Shown in pieces: positions 7,871 to 13,344 of a DNA stretch of 14,599 nt (positions are counted from its first letter, which is position 1; each line of letters begins with the position of its first letter). Source of the stretch: JAICIG01 sp035532215 (GTDB taxonomy: Bacteria > Planctomycetota > Planctomycetia > Pirellulales > JAICIG01). The stretch lies in the NCBI GenBank assembly GCA_035532215.1, contig DATKRK010000360.1, positions 1-14,599 of the forward strand. The letters run 5' to 3'. The notes below the pieces were generated by a model. It was not told where the DNA came from. It made no database searches and worked only from the letters and a program-made list of their open reading frames with translations. The translations under genes were made by a program, and so were the position numbers.

Positions 7871-8557
7871 ATGCAACCGCATCCCGATCCGCCGATCGAA
7901 TCGCCGGCTCTGCCTGAATCGCGGATCCGCTTCTCCTTGCGCGGCGTCTTCATCGGCACGGCCGCCGCGGCGGCGATCCTGGCCCTACTGGCGCCCTGGT
8001 TTCGACAGTGGGATGACGCAGAGCAAACTTATTTCGTCGTCTTTTGGGCCAACGCGGCGGTCGGCGCCGCGGCAACGGCTGCCATCGGCTGCACGATGCG
8101 CGTCCGGCTGGAACGCCGCGCGGGCCGCGCCTATTATCGGTTGCCAAGATGCGTATCGAGGTTCGCTTTTTTCGGCCTCGGGGCACCTGTCGTTCAGTTT
8201 GTCCTGCTGGCAGTTAGCTCTTCTTTGCACTCGACAAGGATCAACAGCGGTCCGTTCCCACAATGGGCGGTCTTCGATTGGTTCGCGATTCTCCTGGGGG
8301 CGGGCATTGCGATGACCAGCTTTAACGTTTGCTGGAACGCCGGTTTGGAAATCTGCGAGAAGGGGCTGATAACAAACGGAGTCCTGATTCCCTGGAACTT
8401 GATCCGCGGTTACCGTTGGGCCGCGTCCAATCCCGGTTTGTTGTTGATCCAGTGCCGCCACAGCGTCGTGAGCGTCAACGCCAATGCGGCTGACAAGCCG
8501 ACGATCGAACAGTGTCTCGACAAGCCCTTGGCGGCGAACTCGCAACCGCCTGAGTGA
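7871..8557 (+). CDS. Four-helix integral membrane protein
   Basis: This 228-residue protein starts at ATG 7871. A proline-rich cytoplasmic N-terminus ends in SRIRFSLRGVFIG (17-29), leading into the first hydrophobic segment (about 26-46). Further segments lie near 53-75, 98-118 and 136-156. The C-terminal part (158-200, GLEICEKGLITNGVLIPWNLIRGYRW then LLLIQ) resembles the DUF5673/PH-like tail in which an aliphatic-G-Ile-W-x-x-I pattern follows membrane helices. I infer a membrane protein of unknown function. A longer frame from 7751 would start inside the divergent promoter region and is not supported. The next gene starts 29 bp later, so the two are probably cotranscribed. Confidence 0.75.
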   Translation: MQPHPDPPIESPALPESRIRFSLRGVFIGTAAAAAILALLAPWFRQWDDAEQTYFVVFWANAAVGAAATAAIGCTMRVRLERRAGRAYYRLPRCVSRFAFFGLGAPVVQFVLLAVSSSLHSTRINSGPFPQWAVFDWFAILLGAGIAMTSFNVCWNAGLEICEKGLITNGVLIPWNLIRGYRWAASNPGLLLIQCRHSVVSVNANAADKPTIEQCLDKPLAANSQPPE

Positions 8558-8586
8558 GATTCAACCTTCGCATTCGGAGAAACATC

Positions 8587-9057
8587 ATGAAACGACATGC
8601 ACGATTCTTCCTGGTCGCCGCCTGGTTGTTCCTCGGCTTCGGCACGCTGCTCGCGGCCGACGATGCAAAAGACGAGGCGATCGAAAAGGAACGCATGAGA
8701 TTCTTCGGCGAGTGGCAGGTCGTCTCGCTGGAGATCGACGGCAACCAGGTCAAGGAGGAGGATGTCAAGAAGTTTACCGTCGTCAACGGCGCCGACGGCA
8801 CGTGGAATATCGCGATCGACGGATCAATTATGGTTCAAGGATCGAGCGAGATCGACCCGACGAAACAGCCCAAGACGGTCGACTTAACGGTCACCGAGGG
8901 GGCGAGCAAGGGAGAGACGATCCTCGGCATTTACGAATTCGGCGAAGACACGCGCAAAGTCTGCTTCGCCCAGACAGGCAAAGAACGCCCGAGCGAGTTT
9001 GCCGCCCCAGCCGGCAGCGGCCGGTTCTTGGCGCTGCTCAAGCGGATCAAGAAATAA
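8587..9057 (+). CDS. TIGR03067 domain secreted protein
   Basis: This 156-residue protein belongs to the TIGR03067 family, a domain largely found in planctomycetes and with no known biochemical role. A GGAGA (8576-8580) lies a proper distance before ATG 8587. Residues 1-23 are a signal peptide (FFLVAAWLFLGFGTLLA). The mature part has the family landmarks in order: FFGEWQVVSLEIDGNQV (39-55), IDPTKQPKTVDLTVTEG (89-105), KGETILGIYEFGEDTRKVCF (108-127), GKERPSEFAAPAGSG (131-145) and a terminal LLKRIKK. It is complete. It follows the membrane protein gene by 29 bp and is followed by a large hairpin repeat that may help end or stabilise the transcript. Confidence 0.93.
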   Translation: MKRHARFFLVAAWLFLGFGTLLAADDAKDEAIEKERMRFFGEWQVVSLEIDGNQVKEEDVKKFTVVNGADGTWNIAIDGSIMVQGSSEIDPTKQPKTVDLTVTEGASKGETILGIYEFGEDTRKVCFAQTGKERPSEFAAPAGSGRFLALLKRIKK

Positions 9058-9074
9058 CGCCGCTCGAGTCAGTC

Positions 9075-9142
9075 GATACCAACCCGAAGCGCCAGCGAGG
9101 AAGCGCGGCCGTGTTGCCTCGCTGGCGCTTCGGGTTGGTATC
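9075..9142. repeat. Perfect 26-bp inverted repeat (REP-like hairpin)
   Basis: Arms at 9075-9100 and 9117-9142 are perfect reverse complements (26 bp each) around a 16-base loop. The core CCGAAGCGCCAGCGAGG is a motif I associate with abundant intergenic hairpins in Pirellula-like genomes. It starts 17 bp after the TIGR03067 stop and ends 10 bp before the stop of the truncated minus-strand gene, so it lies between two convergent 3' ends. There is no T run on either side, so it is not a classical rho-independent terminator. Confidence 0.9.
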
Positions 9143-9152
9143 GTGCAAGGCT

Positions 9153-9437
9153 TCAGCCCCGCATGTAGTCGGCCAGTTGAGCGCCCCAGGCGTCGGCCTT
9201 GCGGCATTCGAGAATTCCGCCGTCGTCGCTCTGGCTCACGCGCCAATACATCGTGTTGCCGCTGAGGCACACGACGGCGCCGCCGCGATCGAGAAACTCG
9301 CGCACGCGTTGCATCGCCTCGCGCGTCCAATATTCGCTATGCCCGATGATGAACAGCACTTTGGCGCTTGCAAGGGCCGACGCAGCCAAGGCCGAACTGG
9401 TCGTAAACAGGAATTCGCGTCGCGTGTGAGAGGTCAT
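9153..9437 (-). pseudogene. Internally deleted N,N-dimethylformamidase-like gene
   Basis: This 94-codon frame begins with a Tat signal (SHTRREFLFTTSSALAASAL, residues 3-22). It then passes without a linker into KVLFIIGHSEYWTREAMQRV and FLDRGGAVVCLSGNTMYWRV. GHSEYW and SGNTMYWRV are hallmarks of the C-terminal glutamine-amidotransferase-like domain of N,N-dimethylformamidase large-subunit-like proteins, which in planctomycetes are several hundred residues long. Here the region between signal and that domain is gone, and the protein stops soon after (LADYMRG). I infer a gene that lost its middle and its end. The reading frame is open, so a short exported product could still be made, but it should lack catalytic function. 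It ends next to the 26-bp hairpin and begins near repeat element B. Confidence 0.65.
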
Positions 9438-9493
9438 GAAAATGTTCTTCGCTCGAGCCTTGCTCGATTGGGTCGCACTGCTTTGGACTTGTT

Positions 9494-9657
9494 TGCCACC
9501 AGCTTTAGCTGGTGGTAAGCGGCACTTTTAACTGTCGGATGAGCCGGCTTTAGCCGGGCTTCTCGAATGTCAAGCGCCATGGGGCGAGAAGCCCGGCTGA
9601 AGCCGGCTAAGGGAGGAATCATATTGCTCCCTCAACCACCAGCTAAAGTTGGTGGCA
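9494..9657. repeat. Compound nested palindromic repeat element B
   Basis: Outer arms at 9494-9515 and 9636-9657 are inverted copies with one difference in 22 bp, and each is itself a hairpin (left: CCACCAGCT-TT-AGCTGGTGG). Inside lie a second inverted pair at 9542-9565 and 9585-9608 (24 bp, one difference), each imperfectly palindromic around GGCTTTAGCC or GGCTGAAGCC. The overall plan, hairpin-hairpin-hairpin-hairpin with mirror symmetry and TTTA/TAAA centres, is the same as the element at 487-645, although the arm sequences differ. It separates two degraded genes. Confidence 0.85.
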
Positions 9658-9780
9658 GACAGAAGAATCGCCCTCGCCTTTACCTCGCCCATCATCCGCC
9701 TTCGTCCTTTCATCGCTGGGGCATCGCTGCGCTCTGCCGCCAGCCACCCCGGATGGAATTTTCGGCAATCGTCCGGAGCA

Positions 9781-10191
9781 TCACAGCGACTTCAAATACG
9801 CCACCAAATCGGCCAGTTCGCGCTCGGTGAGCGTCTTGTCGAGCCCCTCGGGCATGATCGATTTTTCGCCGCGGCTCATCTCCTCGATCGCGCTGCGCGG
9901 CAGGCGGTAGGTCTTGTCGACGCCGGCCGAGATGACGATCTCGTCGGGCTTGTCTTCCAGCAAGACGCCGGAGAGCGTGCGGCCGTCGTCGGTGAAGGCG
10001 ATTTCGACCGGGTTGTCCATACCGCCGACCAACAGATTATCGACATCCCGTTCGCCCGGGCGACGCCGCAGAACGTGCCGGGCGGCGCTCGTCCAAGGCT
10101 TGCCGTCGAGCGAGTAGGTTTGCGTGGCCGGGCCCTTGCACCAATAGATAGTGCCATCCGGCCCGAGATACGGCCCGCGAATGTCATTCAA
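9781..10191 (-). pseudogene. Internally deleted PVC-type heme-binding/propeller protein
   Basis: The open frame continues to 10293, but family likeness starts around 10191. The first part (LNDIRGPYLGPDGTIYWCKG, then ATQTYSLDGKPW, HVLRRRPGERDVDNLL and GGMDNPVEIAFT) matches the propeller part of planctomycete membrane-bound dehydrogenase/PVC heme proteins. Near residue 100 of the frame it passes straight into LSGVLLEDKPDEIVIS, LPRSAIEEMSRGEKSIMPEG and LTERELADLVAYLKSL, which is the very end of the same protein family's heme-binding domain. Normally many hundred residues lie between, including the CxxCH heme motif; none is present. The N-terminal signal and propeller start are also missing. I infer a large in-frame deletion plus 5' loss, leaving a non-functional remnant. 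Confidence 0.8.
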
Positions 10192-10274
10192 GCAGCCCGC
10201 TGTCGTGTTCCGGGGAGTGCGAATCGACGGTCTTTTCCCGGTTCCTGGAACGCAACCTAGCAGGGCGTTCCCTC

Positions 10275-10303
10275 CCGAGAAATCCACTGACATTCCGAGA
10301 AAT
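10275..10303. repeat. Direct repeat CCGAGAAAT, 20-bp period
   Basis: CCGAGAAAT occurs at 10275-10283 and again at 10295-10303, exactly two helical turns apart, about 55-80 bp before the start of the M50 protease gene. This spacing is typical of tandem binding sites for a regulator, but two 9-bp copies may also be chance or debris of the neighbouring pseudogene. Confidence 0.3.
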
Positions 10304-10352
10304 GGCGTTTTTTCCCCCGCCGCAAGCCGAACTCGGCGAAAAAGGCGAAATG

Positions 10353-10361
10353 TGGTATGCT
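10353..10361 (+). promoter_or_regulatory. Possible extended -10 (TGG-TATGCT)
   Basis: TATGCT at 10356-10361 with TG two bases upstream forms an extended -10-like element. If used, transcription would start near 10368, which would exclude the ATG at 10357 and put the second ATG (10369) at the very 5' end of the mRNA, i.e. a leaderless start. No clear -35 is visible. This is inference only. Confidence 0.25.
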
Positions 10362-11586
10362 AAAGCTAATGGTTCCTGAAGAGATTTCCCCGGCGTCTGC
10401 TGGAAATTCGGAGATCGAGGCGCCTCGGCCGCACGCGCTCGACGCGACTCGGATCATCGTCGCGACGGCAGGCGCCCCTCTTGCCGGCACGCCGCTTGCG
10501 GCGATTGCCGCCAGCGAGATCCGTGCCAGCGAAACGAAGGCGGCAGCGAGTTACGACCAAGCTGCGGAATTGGCCGGCGGCGGTCCGGCGCCCAATCCCA
10601 CCGAGCCGCAGTCTACAGGCGTGCTTCCGTCGCCGCCTGGCATTGGTTTCGAAGCTGCGGCGCCGATTCCGCCAGCTCCGGCGTCCGCGAGGTCAGCACG
10701 TTCGGCGAAGCCCGCCGATCGCCAGCAGTTTTGGCTGCCGGCGGTGCTGTTTGGCCTCACCTGTCTGTCGACCTATGCCGCCGGCGCCATCTGGAGCGAC
10801 CCGTTTGCATCGTCTTCCGAGCCGGGCTCGTTCGTCTTGGCGCTCGTCGACAACGCGCGTCACGGGCTGGCCTACATGGCGGCCGTGATGTCGATTCTAC
10901 TGGCCCACGAAATGGGTCACTTCCTGCAGGCCGTGCGCTACCGGACCCCGGCCAGCTTGCCGTTTTTCCTGCCCATGCCGCTGACGCCGTTGGGCACGAT
11001 GGGCGCCGTCATCGCACTGCGAGGCTCGCAGGCCAACCGCAGGGAGCTGTTCGATATTGGACTGACCGGCCCGTTGGCCGGTTTGCTGTTGGCGCTGCCC
11101 TTGGCCTGGATTGGCATCCGCACGGCCGAGATCGCGCCAATCGGCGGCGATTGGGGCCTGTCGTTTGGCGACCCGCTCGTCTTCAAGCTGATGGTCGCCT
11201 GGCTGCGGCCCGACTTGCCCGCCGGGTCGCACCTGGTCAGCCACGCGAATCCGTTGGTCATGGCCAGTTGGGTCGGCATGTTAATCACCGGGCTGAACAT
11301 GCTGCCGATTGGGCAACTCGACGGCGGGCACGTAACCTACGCTTTACTCGGCAAGCGGGCCCACTGGCTGGCCCGGTTGATGGTGCTGGTTGCGTTCGTG
11401 TTCATTGTCGTTGCGCGGCAATACGGGTGGAGCCTGATGTTGGGGCTGGTCGTGTTTTTCGGAATTCGCCATCCGCCGACGACCAACGATCGAGCCGTAC
11501 TCGGACGCTGGCGCACGGCGCTGGGCTGGGCTTCGCTCGCCATTCCCATTTTTTGCTTGACGCCGTTTCCCGTCGTGCCGAACTGA
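10357..11586 (+). CDS. Site-2 protease family (M50, EGY-like) membrane metalloprotease
   Basis: This 409-residue protein (405 if ATG 10369 is used) is an intramembrane zinc protease of family M50. Residues 1-122 are a low-complexity Ala/Pro/Glu-rich extension, probably disordered. The membrane core starts at FWLPAVLFGLTCLSTYAAGA (125-144). The active site is LLAHEMGHFLQA (H184, E185, H188), and the third zinc ligand region is NMLPIGQLDGGH (314-325, D322). SLPFFLPMPLTPLGTMGAVI (200-219) and the ELFDIGLTGPLAG stretch resemble the plant/cyanobacterial EGY branch. Such enzymes cleave transmembrane segments of substrate proteins; the substrate here is unknown. The AsmA-like gene starts 25 bp after the stop, so they form an operon. 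Confidence 0.92.
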   Translation: MLKLMVPEEISPASAGNSEIEAPRPHALDATRIIVATAGAPLAGTPLAAIAASEIRASETKAAASYDQAAELAGGGPAPNPTEPQSTGVLPSPPGIGFEAAAPIPPAPASARSARSAKPADRQQFWLPAVLFGLTCLSTYAAGAIWSDPFASSSEPGSFVLALVDNARHGLAYMAAVMSILLAHEMGHFLQAVRYRTPASLPFFLPMPLTPLGTMGAVIALRGSQANRRELFDIGLTGPLAGLLLALPLAWIGIRTAEIAPIGGDWGLSFGDPLVFKLMVAWLRPDLPAGSHLVSHANPLVMASWVGMLITGLNMLPIGQLDGGHVTYALLGKRAHWLARLMVLVAFVFIVVARQYGWSLMLGLVVFFGIRHPPTTNDRAVLGRWRTALGWASLAIPIFCLTPFPVVPN

Positions 11587-11611
11587 CGCCCAAGGCGGAG
11601 GAGGCCGGAAA

Positions 11612-13111
11612 ATGTCGCTGCACAGCGTACTTGGGTCAGGTACGACGTTACGGCGGCGTTGGCGGCGCGGACTGGCGATCGTGCTGGCCTTGGTGAGCTT
11701 GGCCATCGCCCTCGGGCCGACGCTGCTTTCGTTCGGCCCAATCCGCCGCGCGGTGTTGGCGGTCGTTCCCTCTCGCGTCCACGGCACGATCTCGACCGGC
11801 GCAGCGTCGCTGGGCTGGTTCTCGCCGCCCGAGATCGAGAACTTGGAGATCCGTTCCAGCGCGGGCGAAACGCTGCTCTCGGCGTCGCGAATCGAGCTTG
11901 AACGGCCGCTGTACCGTTTGGCCTGGCAGCCTTCCGATTTGGGCGCCATCCGCGTCGAACGCGCCCGGTTGCGGCTGGTGCTGACCGACCAGGGCAGCAA
12001 CCTGGAAGACGTGCTCGGCATCCCGATCAAGATCAAACGAACAACGCAGGCCGATGGCAAGCGAGATCAAGGCGGCAAGACGGCTCCCGCGGCCAAGGCG
12101 CCTCGTCCCGCGCCGCACATTCGTCGCCAGCTCGATTTGCGGCTGATCGAAGCCGGCGTCGTCTGGCGGACGCCCGAAGCGACGCAAGAATGGTCCGTCG
12201 AGCGGATCAATCTGGTGTTGGGCTTGCGCCCGGCGTGGTCGACCGCCAGCGGCCTTCCGGAGATTCTCATCGAGCGCGGCAAAGTGCTCGATCACTGCCA
12301 ACTATCGCCCGGCATGTGCAACGACGTGCTCAAGTACGTGGCGCCGATTCTCAGCAAAGTCGCCCGAGCCGAGGGGGAGATCTCGATCGACCTGGACGAC
12401 TGGCGCCTGCCGCTGGGCCATCTGGATCAAGGCGAGTTGGGCGGGCGGTTGTCGCTGCACAATGTCGATATCGGCCCTGGCGCCTTCGTGCGCAAGCTGG
12501 CCGAGGCCCTGCACGTGCCGCCCGACGTAGCGATGGCCCGCGAGTCGATCGTGAGCTTCGAGATGATGAACGGGCGAATCGAACATCGCGATCTGGAATT
12601 CGACCTGCCGGGCGTTCACGTGCGCACTTCCGGTTCGGTCGGTCTCGATCGCTCGCTCGATCTCGTGGCCGAAGTCGAGTTGCGGTTGCCCGAAAAACTG
12701 CTGGCCGAGTCTCCGCTGGCCATGTCGCTTGCGAAAAAGACGTTGAAGATACCGATCGGCGGCACGCTGTCCAAGCCGCAATTGGAAGCCGGCTTCGTTC
12801 GCGAGCTAGGCCTGGCGAAGCTGTTCGACAAGCTCGAAAGCCTGGGCGTGAAGCTGCCGGGCGGCAAGGCGGCGGCCGACGGTTCGACAAAGGACTCGGG
12901 CGACGGCAAGCTGATCTCGGAAGACACTGTGGAACTGCTCGAAGACTTGCTGGCCAAGTGGGGCGAACGCCGCCGGGCGAAGCGAGAAGACGGCGATCGC
13001 ACTCCGTCGGAACCAGAGGGCGAGGCGCCCGACTCCGGCGCGAAAAAACGCCCCTTGGAACGGCTCCGCGATCGACTCAAGCGTGCGATCAAAGAGGCAG
13101 AAGAGAAATAA
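11612..13111 (+). CDS. AsmA-like inner-membrane protein
   Basis: This 499-residue protein starts at ATG 11612, seven bases after a strong GGAGGAGG (11597-11604). A basic N-terminus leads into one membrane helix (about 20-42, LAIVLALVSLAIALGPTLL). The remainder should lie in the periplasm. It follows the AsmA/DUF748 pattern: a domain start with ISTGAASLGWFSPPEIENLE, then IRVERARLRLVLTDQGSNLE (113-132, typical of AsmA repeats), and a C-terminal region with amphipathic beta strands (GVHVRTSGSVGLDRSLDLVA) and IPIGGTLSKPQLE. Known AsmA-clan proteins influence outer-membrane assembly or lipid transport; the role here is inferred from that. Residues 145-170 and about 440-499 are charged, low-complexity segments. 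It is cotranscribed with the M50 protease, suggesting an envelope function. Confidence 0.8.
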   Translation: MSLHSVLGSGTTLRRRWRRGLAIVLALVSLAIALGPTLLSFGPIRRAVLAVVPSRVHGTISTGAASLGWFSPPEIENLEIRSSAGETLLSASRIELERPLYRLAWQPSDLGAIRVERARLRLVLTDQGSNLEDVLGIPIKIKRTTQADGKRDQGGKTAPAAKAPRPAPHIRRQLDLRLIEAGVVWRTPEATQEWSVERINLVLGLRPAWSTASGLPEILIERGKVLDHCQLSPGMCNDVLKYVAPILSKVARAEGEISIDLDDWRLPLGHLDQGELGGRLSLHNVDIGPGAFVRKLAEALHVPPDVAMARESIVSFEMMNGRIEHRDLEFDLPGVHVRTSGSVGLDRSLDLVAEVELRLPEKLLAESPLAMSLAKKTLKIPIGGTLSKPQLEAGFVRELGLAKLFDKLESLGVKLPGGKAAADGSTKDSGDGKLISEDTVELLEDLLAKWGERRRAKREDGDRTPSEPEGEAPDSGAKKRPLERLRDRLKRAIKEAEEK

Positions 13112-13150
13112 AAAAGCCCTTCACAGGCGGGGCAGGTACCTGAGAAGGGC
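13110..13150 (-). terminator. Rho-independent terminator
   Basis: On the minus strand, GCCCTTC (13150-13144) and GAAGGGC (13122-13116) form a 7-bp stem extended by CAGG/CCTG after one mismatch, followed directly by six T residues and then ATTT. On the plus strand no T run follows, so the signal is oriented for minus-strand transcription. It could end the candidate small RNA or, about 195 bp downstream of its stop, the RluA-family gene. Confidence 0.75.
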
Positions 13151-13176
13151 CGCGGGTCAGGGTTACCCCCGACCGT
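13110..13176 (-). ncRNA. Candidate small RNA gene (two hairpins and terminator)
   Basis: Read on the minus strand from the predicted start near 13176, the transcript opens with GGTCGGGG-GTAA-CCCTGACC, an 8-bp stem (one G-U pair) closed by a GNRA-type GUAA tetraloop. This is followed by a linker and then a long hairpin: GCCCTTC pairs with GAAGGGC, then a T-T mismatch, then CAGG pairs with CCTG around an 11-base loop, ending in TTTTTT. A promoter sits at the right distance upstream (13183-13210). Length would be about 65-70 nt. No protein gene lies downstream on this strand, since the AsmA-like gene is convergent and its stop codon overlaps the U tract. It does not look like tmRNA, SRP RNA or 6S RNA. 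The function is unknown; a bare terminator for the RluA gene is the alternative. Confidence 0.55.
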
Positions 13177-13182
13177 GCTTCT

Positions 13183-13210
13183 ATTCTGCACGACAAAATT
13201 TCGCTGTCAA
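13183..13210 (-). promoter_or_regulatory. Sigma70-like promoter for the candidate small RNA
   Basis: On the minus strand TTGACA (13210-13205) is a perfect -35, followed after 16 bases by CAGAAT (13188-13183), which keeps A2, A4, A5 and T6 of the -10 consensus. The upstream DNA to about 13245 is AT-rich in a GC-rich neighbourhood, as expected for an UP-like region. The spacing equals that of the promoter at 820-847. Confidence 0.55.
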
Positions 13211-13220
13211 CCGATATCAC

Positions 13221-13242
13221 AAAGAATTTAAACTCATTCTTT
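13221..13242. promoter_or_regulatory. Inverted repeat, possible regulator site
   Basis: AAAGAAT (13221-13227) and ATTCTTT (13236-13242) are perfect 7-bp inverted copies separated by eight bases. Relative to the predicted small-RNA start near 13176 the site spans about -45 to -66, a usual place for an activator. Its AT-rich sequence stands out from the surrounding DNA. The regulator is unknown. Confidence 0.4.
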
Positions 13243-13294
13243 CTTACGGATTTCGGGGGGCGTCCAGATAAGCGGCATTATCGGACGAGGCTTC

Positions 13295-13330
13295 GCAGAT
13301 TCCCTGTCGCGGCAGATTCCCTGTCGCGGC
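13295..13330. repeat. Tandem direct repeat, two 17-bp units
   Basis: GCAGATTCCCTGTCGCG occurs twice head to tail (13295-13311 and 13312-13328), followed by GC, which begins a third copy. The copies are identical. It lies 15 bp beyond the stop codon of the RluA-family gene, between it and the candidate small RNA. It is most likely a replication-slippage duplication. Confidence 0.85.
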
Positions 13331-13344
13331 TCGCAAGGCGCTTT

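Noticed and set aside
6237..8315. 692-codon plus-strand open frame
   Set aside because: It is antisense to the ceramidase-like gene, whose motifs are clear; the translation has no recognisable domain and runs through the divergent promoter region.
13110..13176. Known RNA classes (SRP RNA, 6S, tmRNA, riboswitch)
   Set aside because: No GGAAG-type SRP loop, too short for 6S or tmRNA, and no same-strand gene downstream for a riboswitch to control.
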